Shown one piece after another: positions 35,705-47,045 of a stretch of 64,000 nt of DNA (its first letter is position 1; every line of letters begins with the position of its first letter). The stretch covers positions 2,170,001 to 2,234,000 of the forward strand of contig NZ_CP092891.1 of the NCBI RefSeq assembly GCF_026559675.1, read 5' to 3'. Under the pieces are notes generated by a model, which ran no database searches, was not told where the DNA came from, and saw only the letters and a program-made list of their open reading frames with translations. This stretch comes from Microbacterium oxydans. GTDB lineage: Bacteria; Actinomycetota; Actinomycetes; Actinomycetales; Microbacteriaceae. The translations under genes and the position numbers were made by a program.

Positions 35705-36306
35705 GCCTTGCTCCGATACAGATGATGCTTCGCGATGTACTGAACGACTCCGTCGGGGACCAGGTACCAGACCGGCTGATCGTCGCGAACGCGTTCACGG
35801 CAGTCCGTCGACGAGATCGACAGAGCCGGCACCTCCAGCTGGCTGACGTTGTCGCTCGGGAGGCCGTCTGTGCTCAGGACATGTCCTGGCCGAGAGACCG
35901 CGACGAAGTGGGCCAACTCCCACAACTCATCATGGTCCCTCCAACTGAGAATTTGCGCTACGGCGTCGGCTCCGGTGATGAAGAAGAGCTCGGCATCCGG
36001 TCGATCGCGCTTCAGATCGCGCAGTGTGTCGATCGTGTAGGTGGGACCCTCGCGGTTGATGTCGACCCGACTGACCGTGAACTGCGGGTTCGAGGCGGTC
36101 GCGATCACCGTCATCAGATAGCGGTGCTCGCTCGGCGAAACCCCCGACTTCTGCCACGGGTGACCGGTCGGCACGAAGACGACCTCGTCGAGTCCGAAGG
36201 AATTCGCGACCTCGCTGGCTGCGACCAGGTGGCCGTGGTGGATGGGGTCGAACGTTCCGCCCATCACGCCGATGCGCGGGGTGCGCGTGGTCGCAGCGTC
36301 GTTCAT
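35701..36306 (-). CDS. nadD: Nicotinate-nucleotide adenylyltransferase
   Basis: A 201-residue enzyme of the nucleotidyltransferase superfamily with [15 protein letters not shown] at the N-terminus (the HxGH ATP site), [11 protein letters not shown], and the C-terminal [11 protein letters not shown] (ISSTxxR signature). It adenylates nicotinate mononucleotide in NAD synthesis. The length is normal. It overlaps the next gene by four bases and follows the small membrane protein gene after six bases. Confidence 0.96.
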   Translation of the reverse strand: MNDAATTRTPRIGVMGGTFDPIHHGHLVAASEVANSFGLDEVVFVPTGHPWQKSGVSPSEHRYLMTVIATASNPQFTVSRVDINREGPTYTIDTLRDLKRDRPDAELFFITGADAVAQILSWRDHDELWELAHFVAVSRPGHVLSTDGLPSDNVSQLEVPALSISSTDCRERVRDDQPVWYLVPDGVVQYIAKHHLYRSKA

Positions 36307-36312
36307 GGGGGC

Positions 36313-36537
36313 CTAGTGGCCGTGTCCTGCCTCGTGGCCATCCTTGCCGTGCTTCGCGGCCCATGCCTCGGCCTTCGCCGAGTGGCGGTTGGCGACGTTC
36401 TTGTAGGAGAGCGTCACGAGCCCGAGGAAGGCGAACACGGTCGCCGCGATGACTCCGAAGATCACCGTCTCGAGCGCGACGTTGCCGTGGTGCTCGGTCT
36501 CGGCAGCGGCCATCGCGATCTGTGCGACGAGGTTCAT
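36313..36537 (-). CDS. Small single-helix membrane protein, unknown function
   Basis: A 74-residue protein with one membrane helix (about residues 22-44, LETVIFGVIAATVFAFLGLVTLSY) and a His/Lys-rich C-terminal tail (AKHGKDGHEAGHGH). The ATG at 36537 has GGAG upstream. TAGACT at 36592-36597 may start a separate transcript for this gene and nadD. The His-rich tail might bind metal, but that is speculation. It is a regular neighbour of nadD in related genomes, as far as I recall. Confidence 0.72.
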   Translation of the reverse strand: MNLVAQIAMAAAETEHHGNVALETVIFGVIAATVFAFLGLVTLSYKNVANRHSAKAEAWAAKHGKDGHEAGHGH

Positions 36538-36591
36538 CCTGACTCCGTTTCGTGCGTGCTGTTCGGGATCCTGTGGGGTACAGCGTCCCCC

Positions 36592-36597
36592 AGTCTA
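36592..36597 (-). promoter_or_regulatory. Candidate internal promoter before the small membrane protein and nadD
   Basis: TAGACT on the minus strand just after the proA stop would give a leader of roughly 48 bases. No consensus -35 is visible. Confidence 0.35.
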
Positions 36598-36601
36598 GCC
36601 C

Positions 36602-37855
36602 TCAGGCGCGGGTCTGCCCCGACCCACGCGCGAGCCATTTGGTGCTGGTCAGCTCGGAGAGCCCCATCGGACCCCGCGCGTGCAGCTTCTGGGTCGAGAT
36701 GCCGACCTCCGCGCCGAATCCGAACTCGGCGCCGTCCGTGAAGCGCGTCGAGGCGTTCACCATCACGACGGCCGAGTCCACCTCGGCCAGGAAGCGCTCG
36801 GCGTTGCGTGTGTCGGTCGTGATGATCGACTCCGTGTGCCCGGTGCTGTAGCGCCGGATGTGGTCGAGCGCCTCGTCCAGGGACTCGACGACCTTGATCG
36901 CGATGTCGAGGCTCAGGTACTCGGTCTCCCAGTCCTCCTCGACGGCGGGGATGACGTTCGACATGAGACCCACGACCATGTCGTCGCCATGGATCGCCAC
37001 GCCTTCGCTCTGCAGGGCGCTGGCGACCAGCGGGACCAGCCGCGGCGCCGCCTGACGATGCACGAGCACGGTCTCCACCGCGTTGCACACGCTCGGCCGC
37101 TGCACCTTGGCGTTCACGACGATGTCACGCGCCCAGTCGTCGGGTGCCGTCTCGTCGAGGAAGATGTGCACGTTCCCGGCACCGGTCTCGATGACCGGCA
37201 CGGTCGACTCGGTGACGACGGTCTCGATGAGCCCCGCGCTGCCTCGGGGAACCAGCACGTCGATGAGACCGCGACCGTGCATGAGCGCCTTCGCCCCCTC
37301 GCGCCCGAAGTCGTCGACCGTCTGGATGGCCTCCGGGGTGAGCCCCGCGCCCTCGACCGCCGCGCGCATCACCTCGACGAGCACGGTGTTGGACTCGCGG
37401 GCGGCACTCCCCCCGCGCAGCACCACGGCGTTGCCGGAGCGGAGCGCGAGCGCCGCGATGTCGACCGTCACGTTGGGTCGCGCCTCGTAGATCGCGCCGA
37501 CCACGCCGAAGGGCACCCGCACCTGCTCCAACGCCACACCGTTCGGCATCCGATGTCCGCCGACCACACGACCTACCGGGTCCGGCAGGGCTGCCACGTC
37601 GCGCACGGCGGAGGCCAGCGCTTCGACCCGCTTCTCGTCCAGCCGCAGCCGGTCGATCAGGGACTCCCCGATGCCGTCCTCGCGTCCGCGCACGATGTCA
37701 CGGGCGTTCGCCTCGATGATGCGCGGCGCGGCCTCCAGCAGGGCGACCGCGACGGCTTCGAGCACGCGGGTCTTGTCGTCGCTGGTGAGAGCTGCCGTGG
37801 CACGAGAGGCCACTTTGGCGCGCTCGAGGCGCACCTGCGGGGTCTGGTCGGTCAT
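36602..37855 (-). CDS. proA: Gamma-glutamyl phosphate reductase
   Basis: A 417-residue aldehyde dehydrogenase-superfamily enzyme. The catalytic cysteine lies in VQRPSVCNAVETVLVH, preceded by VPRGSAGLIETVVTESTVPVIETGAGNVH, and the C-terminal TRFTDGAEFGFGAEVGIST is a family hallmark. It reduces gamma-glutamyl phosphate to the semialdehyde in proline synthesis using NADPH. It follows proB after nine bases, so the two act in one pathway from one transcript. Confidence 0.97.
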   Translation of the reverse strand: MTDQTPQVRLERAKVASRATAALTSDDKTRVLEAVAVALLEAAPRIIEANARDIVRGREDGIGESLIDRLRLDEKRVEALASAVRDVAALPDPVGRVVGGHRMPNGVALEQVRVPFGVVGAIYEARPNVTVDIAALALRSGNAVVLRGGSAARESNTVLVEVMRAAVEGAGLTPEAIQTVDDFGREGAKALMHGRGLIDVLVPRGSAGLIETVVTESTVPVIETGAGNVHIFLDETAPDDWARDIVVNAKVQRPSVCNAVETVLVHRQAAPRLVPLVASALQSEGVAIHGDDMVVGLMSNVIPAVEEDWETEYLSLDIAIKVVESLDEALDHIRRYSTGHTESIITTDTRNAERFLAEVDSAVVMVNASTRFTDGAEFGFGAEVGISTQKLHARGPMGLSELTSTKWLARGSGQTRA

Positions 37856-37864
37856 CCGGCCAGT

Positions 37865-40230
<2,366 letters not shown>

Positions 40231-40247
40231 TTAGTGTCGCGCTGTGA

Positions 40248-40505
40248 TCACTCAGCTGCGGCGACGATGTTGACGACCTTGCGGCCGCCCTTCGCGCCGA
40301 ACTGGACCGCACCGGCGGCCAGAGCGAAAAGCGTGTCGTCGCCGCCACGGCCGACGTTGACGCCGGGGTGGAAGTGCGTGCCGCGCTGGCGGACGATGAT
40401 CTCGCCGGCGAGGACCTGCTGACCGCCGAAGCGCTTCACGCCGAGGCGCTGAGCGTTGGAGTCACGACCGTTACGGGTTGAGCTTGCGCCCTTTTTATGT
40501 GCCAT
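40248..40505 (-). CDS. rpmA: 50S ribosomal protein L27
   Basis: An 85-residue basic protein, [28 protein letters not shown], then [31 protein letters not shown]. This is the standard L27 start without the cleavable N-terminal extension found in some Firmicutes. L27 reaches the peptidyl transferase centre. It follows rplU after 18 bases. Confidence 0.97.
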   Translation of the reverse strand: MAHKKGASSTRNGRDSNAQRLGVKRFGGQQVLAGEIIVRQRGTHFHPGVNVGRGGDDTLFALAAGAVQFGAKGGRKVVNIVAAAE

Positions 40506-40523
40506 GTCCTAGTCCCCTCGGGC

Positions 40524-40832
40524 TTACTTGATGCCGGTGATCTTGACGCGCGTGAGCTCCTGACGGTGGCCCTGGCGCTTCTTGTAGCCGGTCTTGTTCT
40601 TGTACTTCTGGATGATGATCTTCGGGCCGCGGAGGTTGCCGATGACCTCAGCCGTGACCTTGACCTTCGCCAGCGAGTCAGCGTCGGTGGTCACCGTGGC
40701 GCCGTCGACGAGCAGCACGGCGGCCAGCTCGATCTTCTCGCCCTGGGCAGCCTTGACACGGTCGAGCTGAACGATCGTGCCGACCTCGACCTTCTCCTGC
40801 CGCCCACCGGCGCGCACTACTGCGTAAACCAC
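40524..40832 (-). CDS. rplU: 50S ribosomal protein L21
   Basis: A 102-residue protein starting from GTG 40832 ([19 protein letters not shown]), with [30 protein letters not shown] at the C-terminus. The length matches the family, and an AGG site lies six bases upstream. An open frame to 41114 continues into the leader and is not credible. It heads the operon with rpmA and obgE. A promoter at 40978-41006 predicts a leader of about 140 bases. Confidence 0.97.
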   Translation of the reverse strand: MVYAVVRAGGRQEKVEVGTIVQLDRVKAAQGEKIELAAVLLVDGATVTTDADSLAKVKVTAEVIGNLRGPKIIIQKYKNKTGYKKRQGHRQELTRVKITGIK

Positions 40833-40972
40833 TTCATACCTGTTTCGTTGGGGAGCTCGCGGCTCCGAGATCTCACGGGGAAGACTGTTGCTTGCATGCG
40901 CCGCAGAACGGCGGGCGCGAACGCAAGGCTCTCCGCTTCGGCCGACGAGGACGACGCGGCATACGCACCAAG
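40833..40972 (-). other. Long leader region of rplU with a hairpin next to the ribosome site
   Basis: The 140 bases between the predicted start point and rplU contain no gene. Reading the minus strand, GGAGC and GCTCC form a five-base-pair hairpin around CGCGA at about 40855-40869, just before the AGG ribosome site. An autoregulatory ribosomal protein leader is possible but not shown. Confidence 0.35.
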
Positions 40973-40977
40973 GGACT

Positions 40978-41006
40978 ACTTTACCGGATGCGGGGCAGTG
41001 TCGCAA
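40978..41006 (-). promoter_or_regulatory. Promoter of rplU-rpmA-obgE
   Basis: On the minus strand TTGCGA (41006-41001) and TAAAGT (40983-40978) are separated by exactly 17 bases. This is the best sigma-A-like promoter in the window. Confidence 0.6.
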
Positions 41007-41065
41007 AGCGAGCCGTCTCCGACGCGTCGTCGGCGCCGCGCAGGCCCCGCCGCTCGGCGCGGTCG

Positions 41066-41071
41066 TAGGCT
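41066..41071 (+). promoter_or_regulatory. -10 box of the DUF4031 gene, leaderless geometry
   Basis: TAGGCT ends six bases before the GTG at 41078. Confidence 0.6.
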
Positions 41072-41077
41072 GGCGAG

Positions 41078-41347
41078 GTGACCGTACTCGTCGACGACCC
41101 GCTCTGGCCCGCACACGGACGCCTGTGGGCGCACCTGGTGAGCGATGCGAGCGTCGACGAGCTGCACGCCTTCGCGAAGGCGAACGACGTCCCCGCGCGC
41201 GCGTTCGATCTCGACCACTACGACGTGCCGGAGGACCTCGTCCCCCGGCTCATCGCGGCCGGTGCCCAGCATGTGGGCGGCAAGGAGCTGGTGCGCCGTC
41301 TGATCGCCTCAGGACTCCGAGTCCGCGGCCGGGACCGCCGGCGCTGA
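41078..41347 (+). CDS. DUF4031 domain protein
   Basis: An 89-residue protein covering essentially the whole DUF4031 domain: [31 protein letters not shown] and [23 protein letters not shown]. The acidic and histidine pattern is conserved in the family, which has no established activity. The GTG start is set by TAGGCT six bases upstream. Its last 39 bases overlap the 3' end of the convergent RNase E/G gene. Confidence 0.85.
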   Translation: MTVLVDDPLWPAHGRLWAHLVSDASVDELHAFAKANDVPARAFDLDHYDVPEDLVPRLIAAGAQHVGGKELVRRLIASGLRVRGRDRRR

Positions 41348-43894
41348 CGTCTCGGAGTTCACCGAGACGGGAGTGCCGGTGAGCGCGGCCGTGCTCACCC
41401 GACGACGACCACGACCCTGACCCGGAGCCTTGGGCTCGGGAAGGGCATCGAGGACCGAATCGAGCAGCGCCTCCGCCGGCGACTTCGGCGACTTGCGGTC
41501 AGAGCCGCGCTTCTTGCGGGCCTTCTTCGGACGCTCGGCCACGGGCGCCTCGACGGGAGCCTCGGCCACCGCGCCCTCGGACGACCCATCGGCCGCCGGA
41601 GCGATCGTGGAAGCCGCGATCTGCGCGAGAGCGGACTTCGCGCCCTCGGTGATGCTGTGGGTGACGCTCGGGGCCGCGGGCGCATTCTGACTCTGACCGT
41701 TGCCGCCGTTGTTCCCGCCGTTGCCACGCTGACGGCGGCCGCTCTGGCCGTTGCCGTTACCGTTGCCGCCGCCGTTGTTGCTGGAGCGGTGCTTCACGAC
41801 CGGGTCGTGGTGCACGATGACGCCACGACCGGCGCAGACCTCGCACGCCTCGCTGAAGGTCTCCAGGAGGCCCAGGCCGAGCTTCTTGCGGGTCATCTGC
41901 ACGAGGCCGAGCGAGGTGACCTCGGCGACCTGGTGCTTCGTGCGGTCGCGGCTCAGGCACTCGATGAGGCGGCGCAGCACGAGGTCGCGGTTGGACTCGA
42001 GCACCATGTCGATGAAGTCGACGACGATGATGCCGCCGATGTCGCGCAGACGCAGCTGGCGGACGATCTCCTCCGCGGCCTCGAGGTTGTTCTTGGTGAC
42101 GGTCTCCTCGAGGTTTCCGCCCGAGCCGACGAACTTGCCGGTGTTGACGTCGACGACCGTCATGGCCTCGGTGCGGTCGATCACGAGCGATCCGCCCGAG
42201 GGGAGCCAGACCTTGCGGTCCAGGGCCTTCTCGATCTGCTCCGTGATGCGGAACGCGTCGAACGGGTCGGTCTCGTCCTCGTAGGCCTCGACGCGCTCGA
42301 GCAGGTCGGGCGCGACGCTCTCCAGGTAGGCGCGGATCGTCTGCTGCGCGTCCTCGCCCTGGATCAGCATCTTGGTGAAGTCCTCGTTGAAGACGTCACG
42401 GACGATCTTGACGAGCAGGTCGGGCTCCGCGTGCAGGAGAGCCGGGGCCTGCTGGTTCTCCACCTGCTTCTGGATGTGCTCCCACTGCGAGGTGAGGCGC
42501 TGCACGTCGCGCGTCAGCTGGTCCTCGGTCGCGCCCTCGGCGGCCGTGCGGACGATGACGCCGGAGGACTCCGGCAGCACCTCCTTGAGGATGCGCTTGA
42601 GGCGGGCCCGCTCATTGTCGGGCAGCTTGCGGCTGATGCCGTTCATCGACCCGCCGGGCACGTACACGAGGTAGCGGCCGGGGAGCGAGATCTGGCTGGT
42701 CAGTCGGGCACCCTTGTGCCCGACGGGGTCCTTCGTGACCTGCACGAGGACGCGGTCGCCGGGCTTGAGGGCGAGCTCGATGCGACGCGGCTGGTTTCCG
42801 GTCTCGACGCCGTCCCAGTCCACCTCGCCGGAGTACAGCACGGCGTTGCGGCCGCGGCCGATGTCGACGAACGCGGCCTCCATGCTGGGGAGGACGTTCT
42901 GGACCCGGCCGAGGTACACGTTGCCGATGAGCGACGCGTCCTGGTTGCGGGCGACGTAGTGCTCGACGAGGACGCCGTCCTCGAGGACACCGATCTGCGT
43001 GCGGCCGTTCTTGGAGCGGACGACCATCTTGCGGTCCACCGACTCGCGGCGGGCGAGGAACTCGGCCTCGGTGACGACCGGGCGACGACGCCCCGCATCC
43101 CGTCCGTCACGACGACGCTGCTTCTTCGCCTCGAGGCGCGTGGAGCCCTTGATGGCCTTCGGCTCGGTGATGTACTCGACGACCCGCTGACGCTGACGAG
43201 GCTCGTCGCGCTGCTCGTCGCCCTCCGCCCCTCCACGACGACGACGGCCACGGCGGCCGGATGCCGGCTCCTCCTGGTCGCGCTCGGCGATGCGATCGAA
43301 GATGCGCTCCTCGCGGCCCGGGCGAGCCGGAAGCGGAACGACCTCGGGAGCATAGAAGTGCAGCTGCGTGGAGACCTGCGAAACGAAGACCTCGGGCAGG
43401 AGTCCCAGGGTCACGGCAGTGACGGCCTCGGGAGCGGCGGGGGCCGTCTCCTCCGCAGCCGGCGCCTCGACAGCGGGCTCCTCGGCGGCAGGCGCCTCCG
43501 CGGCGGGCTGCTCCTCGGCGGCGGACTCCTCGACGATCGCCTCGGCGATGGCCTCGACAGCCGCATCCGACGGCGCCTCGGTCGAGGCGTCGGCCTCTTC
43601 CGTGACCTCGGCGGCGGCCTCGACGGTCGCGGCCGTGGCGGCGGCATCGTCCCGGGCGGCGGCTGCCGCGTCGTCCGCAGCGGCGGCGGCGTCTTCGGCG
43701 GCGGCGTAACCGGCCGCGACGTCGTCAGCCGCGGCGTCCGCGGCGACCTCGGCCTCGTCCGAAGACTCCTCGGCCTCGTTCGCCGGCCCGTTCGGGTCGG
43801 CGGCGTCGGGAGCGGTGGGCTCCGTCAGCGGTTCCGCGGCGTCAGCCGGGAAGTCGAGGGTAGGGGCGTTGTTGTCATTGTTCTCATCGGCCAT
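41309..43894 (-). CDS. rne: Ribonuclease E/G with long low-complexity extensions
   Basis: An 861-residue endoribonuclease. Residues 1-210 or so are Ala/Glu/Asp-rich and unstructured-looking. They are followed by an Arg-rich stretch, the S1-containing catalytic core (SLIGNVYLGRVQNVLPSMEAAFVDIGRGRNAVLYSGEV), the DNase I-like part with VDVNTGKFVGSGGNLEETVTKNNLEAAEEI and GGIIVVDFIDM, and the zinc-link cysteines in ACEVCAGRGVI. The C-terminus has Asn/Gly-rich (NNGGGNGNGNGQ) and Lys/Arg-rich segments. This extension layout is typical of actinobacterial RNase E, which organises mRNA decay and rRNA processing. An AGGGAG site precedes ATG 43894. Confidence 0.95.
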   Translation of the reverse strand: MADENNDNNAPTLDFPADAAEPLTEPTAPDAADPNGPANEAEESSDEAEVAADAAADDVAAGYAAAEDAAAAADDAAAAARDDAAATAATVEAAAEVTEEADASTEAPSDAAVEAIAEAIVEESAAEEQPAAEAPAAEEPAVEAPAAEETAPAAPEAVTAVTLGLLPEVFVSQVSTQLHFYAPEVVPLPARPGREERIFDRIAERDQEEPASGRRGRRRRGGAEGDEQRDEPRQRQRVVEYITEPKAIKGSTRLEAKKQRRRDGRDAGRRRPVVTEAEFLARRESVDRKMVVRSKNGRTQIGVLEDGVLVEHYVARNQDASLIGNVYLGRVQNVLPSMEAAFVDIGRGRNAVLYSGEVDWDGVETGNQPRRIELALKPGDRVLVQVTKDPVGHKGARLTSQISLPGRYLVYVPGGSMNGISRKLPDNERARLKRILKEVLPESSGVIVRTAAEGATEDQLTRDVQRLTSQWEHIQKQVENQQAPALLHAEPDLLVKIVRDVFNEDFTKMLIQGEDAQQTIRAYLESVAPDLLERVEAYEDETDPFDAFRITEQIEKALDRKVWLPSGGSLVIDRTEAMTVVDVNTGKFVGSGGNLEETVTKNNLEAAEEIVRQLRLRDIGGIIVVDFIDMVLESNRDLVLRRLIECLSRDRTKHQVAEVTSLGLVQMTRKKLGLGLLETFSEACEVCAGRGVIVHHDPVVKHRSSNNGGGNGNGNGQSGRRQRGNGGNNGGNGQSQNAPAAPSVTHSITEGAKSALAQIAASTIAPAADGSSEGAVAEAPVEAPVAERPKKARKKRGSDRKSPKSPAEALLDSVLDALPEPKAPGQGRGRRRVSTAALTGTPVSVNSETSAPAVPAADSES

Positions 43895-44177
43895 CTCTGG
43901 CTTACTCCCTGCACGGGGCACTGGGTGCTCCGTGAAATCTCATGCGGTACCCGCGGGTCCCGCGAACTCACTCGGTGTGCGACCGGCTCATGGCTCTGAC
44001 CGCGTGGGGCATGGGGCCCCGAAGTCTGCGTCGACGCGTGTCGCGGCAGGGCCGTTCATCGCATCACAGGCCATTATCGCACCTTGTGGCCCGGTTCACG
44101 GCATCCCGTCGTGACCAGCGCGTTTTCCCCGGCCTGTTCTCGCCCCATCCATAGCCGTCACTGGGATAATCCCCAGT
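43895..44177. other. Divergent intergenic region between rne and the VKOR gene
   Basis: These 283 bases hold no credible gene. They include the ribosome site of rne and the -10 box of the VKOR gene at 44165. A long 5' leader of rne is possible, as RNase E genes are often autoregulated through their leaders, but I see no specific structure. Confidence 0.5.
44165..44170 (+). promoter_or_regulatory. -10 box of the VKOR gene, near-leaderless geometry
   Basis: GATAAT (five of six TATAAT positions) ends seven bases before the ATG at 44178. It sits inside the short palindrome GGGATAATCCC. Confidence 0.55.
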
Positions 44178-44795
44178 ATGAGCGAGCAGCGCACCCGCCC
44201 CGTCGTCTACGCCGTCTGGTTGATCTTCGCGAGTGTGGTGGGCTGGTTCGCCGCCTTCCAGCTGATCATGGAGAAGATCACCAAGCTGGAGAATCCCGAC
44301 GCGGTGTCGAACTGCTACGTGAGCGTGATGATCCAGTGCGACGTCAACCTCAACTCCTGGCAGGGCGAGGTGTTCGGGTTCCCGAACCCGATCCTCGGAG
44401 TCACGCTGTGGATGGCGCCGCTGGTGGTCGGCGTCGCTCTGCTCGCCGGCGCCCGCTTCCCGCGCTGGTTCTGGCTCGCGTTCGGCGCCGGTGTCACCTT
44501 CGCCTTCGGCTTCGTGATCTGGCTCATCGGCCAGAGCCTGTACGCCTCCAACCTCGGCGTGCTGTGCCCCTGGTGCATGGCGACCTGGTCGGTGACCATC
44601 CCCACCTTCTTCGCGACGATGCTCCATCTGACGCGGAACGGCACCTTCTCCCGCAACGAGAAGGTCCGGGAGCGCGCGAACCGGCTGATGCCGTGGGTCC
44701 CCCTCGCGACGATCCTCGCCTACGCGTTCATCATCCTGCTGGTGCAGCTGCGCGGCCTCGACCTGCTCGGCGAGGTCATCGGCATGATCTTCTGA
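44178..44795 (+). CDS. Vitamin K epoxide reductase (VKOR) family disulfide oxidase
   Basis: A 205-residue membrane protein with four to five helices. The loop NCYVSVMIQCDVNLNSW provides the shuttle cysteines and GVLCPWCMATWSVTIPTFF provides the CPWC (CxxC) active site in a membrane helix. Bacterial VKOR replaces DsbB: it reoxidises a DsbA-like thioredoxin in the cell envelope using menaquinone. No DsbA partner is adjacent. A GATAAT box seven bases upstream sets the start. It converges on ndk, sharing a terminator. Confidence 0.93.
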   Translation: MSEQRTRPVVYAVWLIFASVVGWFAAFQLIMEKITKLENPDAVSNCYVSVMIQCDVNLNSWQGEVFGFPNPILGVTLWMAPLVVGVALLAGARFPRWFWLAFGAGVTFAFGFVIWLIGQSLYASNLGVLCPWCMATWSVTIPTFFATMLHLTRNGTFSRNEKVRERANRLMPWVPLATILAYAFIILLVQLRGLDLLGEVIGMIF

Positions 44796-44816
44796 TCCGC
44801 CCCGTCCCCGACGACG

Positions 44817-44852
44817 AAACCCGCCGCCGATCCTCGGATCGACGGCGGGTTT
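44817..44852 (+). terminator. Bidirectional terminator between VKOR gene and ndk
   Basis: A 16-base arm at 44817-44832 (starting AAACCCGCCG) pairs with 44837-44852 with a single mismatch; the loop has four bases. Confidence 0.88.
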
Positions 44853-44864
44853 CGTGTACGGGTC

Positions 44865-45281
44865 TCAGTCGAACCAGATGCCCAGCTCGCGTGCGGCGGA
44901 CTCGGGGCTGTCCGAGCCGTGCACGAGGTTCTGCTGCACCTTCAGGCCCCAGTCGCGACCGAAGTCGCCACGGATCGTGCCGGGGGCGGCGGTGGTCGGG
45001 TCGGTGGTCCCGGCGAGCGAGCGGAAGCCCTCGATCACGCGGTTGCCGGCGAGACGGATCGCGACCGACGGGCCGGAGAGCATGAACTCGAGCAGCGGCT
45101 CGTAGAACGGCTTTCCTTCGTGCTCGGCGTAGTGCTCGGCGAGCAGGTCGCGGTCGGGCTCGACGAGGCGGATGTCGACGAGCGCGTAGCCCTTCGCCTC
45201 GATGCGGGCGAGGATCGTGCCGGTGAGGCCGCGGGCGACACCGTCGGGCTTGACGAGGACGAGGGTTTCTTCGGTGGCCAT
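44865..45281 (-). CDS. ndk: Nucleoside diphosphate kinase
   Basis: A 138-residue enzyme of normal length. It starts MATEETLVLVKPDGVARGLTG and contains the active-site histidine in QQNLVHGSDSPESA. It transfers phosphate between NTPs and NDPs. It follows the DUF4233 gene after one base and ends the ileS-folC unit. A slightly longer in-frame start is possible, but the family begins at the chosen ATG. Confidence 0.97.
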   Translation of the reverse strand: MATEETLVLVKPDGVARGLTGTILARIEAKGYALVDIRLVEPDRDLLAEHYAEHEGKPFYEPLLEFMLSGPSVAIRLAGNRVIEGFRSLAGTTDPTTAAPGTIRGDFGRDWGLKVQQNLVHGSDSPESAARELGIWFD

Positions 45282-45282
45282 G

Positions 45283-45696
45283 TCATTCACTCTCTGTCTG
45301 AGTCTCGGTCGAGGGCTCGGCCGGGCGTCGTGCGTCCAGTCGGGCCCCCATGATGGTCGCATACGCCCACATGCCGCCGAAAATCAGGACGACGAGCAGG
45401 ATGGCCGGCACGAGGATGGCCGACAGCGCCACGATGACCTGGATCACCCATCCTGCGGTGATGGCCCAGGGCTTCGTGATCATGCCGGCGACGACGATGC
45501 AGGCGAGTCCGAGGACGCCTCCGCCGACGATCCCCCACCACTGCTCGATCCCCGCGGGGAGGGAGCGCAGGCCGAAGACCGTCAGTCCGGCGAGGAACAC
45601 CACGATCGCCTCGAACCCGAGCACGATCGGCGCCAGCTTCTGCACGAGCGTGCGCGGTGGGCGAGGTGCCCGCGCGGGCGCGGCGTCCGCACTCAT
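45283..45696 (-). CDS. DUF4233 membrane protein
   Basis: A 137-residue protein with four helices (PIVLGFEAIVVFLAGLTVFG, WWGIVGGGVLGLACIVVAGM, AITAGWVIQVIVALSAILVP and VLIFGGMWAYATIMGARL), the DUF4233 pattern. The family is found next to folC in actinobacteria, and its role is unknown. Its start overlaps the folC stop in an ATGA, so its amount is linked to FolC. Confidence 0.88.
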   Translation of the reverse strand: MSADAAPARAPRPPRTLVQKLAPIVLGFEAIVVFLAGLTVFGLRSLPAGIEQWWGIVGGGVLGLACIVVAGMITKPWAITAGWVIQVIVALSAILVPAILLVVLIFGGMWAYATIMGARLDARRPAEPSTETQTESE

Positions 45697-47045
45697 GCGC
45701 GCCACCCCGACTTCCAGTCCTCTTCCTCGGAGAGGGAGATGGCCTCGCCTGCGAGCACGACCGATCCGGCGATGACGACGGCGCGACGGTCGGACGAGGC
45801 CGCCCATTCCCGCGCGGCATCCGCGGCCTCGGCCAGGGAGTGATGCACGGTCGCCCGGCGGCCGGTCTGCTCCACGAGGTCGGCGATCGTATCCGCATCG
45901 CTCGCCCGGTCGGAGTCGGGCGCGGTCGCGAACACGTGCGCCACGGCGGGTGCGAGCCGGTCGACGATGCCCGCGGCGTCCTTGTCCGAGAGGACCCCGA
46001 GCACGAGGCCCCACTCGTCGAAGTCGAAGCTGTCGTCCAGCGCCTGGGCGAGGGCCGCGGCGCCGTGCGGGTTGTGCGCGGCGTCCACGATCACGGTCGG
46101 CGCGACCCCCAGCAGCTGGAGACGGCCGGGCGACGTCGTGCCCTGCAGGCCGTCGGAGATGATGTCGCCGGCGATGGGCTGCGTGGCGCCCCCGATCAGC
46201 GACTCGACGGCGGCGACCGCCAGGGCCGCGTTGTGGCCCTGGTGCGCGCCGTACAGCGGCAGGTACTCCTCGGCGTACTCCCCCGCGAGCCCGCGGATGG
46301 TCAGCAGCTGCCCGCCGACCGCGAGCTTCTGATCGGTGAGCCCGAACTCCTCGCCCTCGAACACGATGGTCGCGTGGCGCTCGGCGGCGACGCGGCGCAG
46401 CACCTCGGCGGCCTCGGCGGGCTGCTGGGCCGAGACCACGGCAGCGCCCTCCTTGATGATGCCGGCCTTGACCTCGGCGATCGCCGCGATCGTGTCACCC
46501 AGCCGGTCCGCGTGGTCGAGGTCGATCGGCGCGAACACCGCCACGTCACCGTCGGCGGTGTTGGTCGAATCCCATTCCCCGCCCATGCCGACCTCGAGGA
46601 CGAGCACGTCGACGGGAGCATCCGCCACCGCGACGAACGCCAGCACGGTCAGCAGCTCGAAGAACGTCAACGGCGCGTCACCTGCGGCCTCGAACTCGGC
46701 GTCGACGATGTCGACGAACGGCTCGATCTCGTCCCACGCGTCGGCCACGGCCTCGTCGGCGATCGGCTCGCCGTCGATCATGATCCGCTCGGTGAAGCGC
46801 TCGAGGTGAGGGCTCGTGAACAGTCCGGTGCGCAGATCATGCGCGCGCAGCAGGCTCTCGATCATGCGCGCCGTCGAGGTCTTGCCGTTCGTGCCGGTGA
46901 TGTGCACGACACGGTAGGTGCGCTGCGGGTCGTCGAGGAAGGCGAGGATGCGCGCGGTGCGCTCCTTGCGCGGCTGCACCCAGCGCTCCCCCGCACGGCT
47001 CAGCAGGGCCTCGTAGACGGCGTCCGCCCGATCCTTGTCGCTCAT
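45693..47045 (-). CDS. folC: Bifunctional dihydrofolate synthase/folylpolyglutamate synthase
   Basis: A 450-residue Mur ligase-family enzyme. It has the ATP loop [21 protein letters not shown], then [29 protein letters not shown] and [10 protein letters not shown]. It attaches glutamate to dihydropteroate and extends folate tails. The ATG at 47045 is embedded in the ileS stop (ATGA). A much longer open frame to 48689 on the same strand is only a shadow inside ileS. pabB at 21011 supplies another folate step elsewhere in the window. Confidence 0.95.
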   Translation of the reverse strand: MSDKDRADAVYEALLSRAGERWVQPRKERTARILAFLDDPQRTYRVVHITGTNGKTSTARMIESLLRAHDLRTGLFTSPHLERFTERIMIDGEPIADEAVADAWDEIEPFVDIVDAEFEAAGDAPLTFFELLTVLAFVAVADAPVDVLVLEVGMGGEWDSTNTADGDVAVFAPIDLDHADRLGDTIAAIAEVKAGIIKEGAAVVSAQQPAEAAEVLRRVAAERHATIVFEGEEFGLTDQKLAVGGQLLTIRGLAGEYAEEYLPLYGAHQGHNAALAVAAVESLIGGATQPIAGDIISDGLQGTTSPGRLQLLGVAPTVIVDAAHNPHGAAALAQALDDSFDFDEWGLVLGVLSDKDAAGIVDRLAPAVAHVFATAPDSDRASDADTIADLVEQTGRRATVHHSLAEAADAAREWAASSDRRAVVIAGSVVLAGEAISLSEEEDWKSGWRA

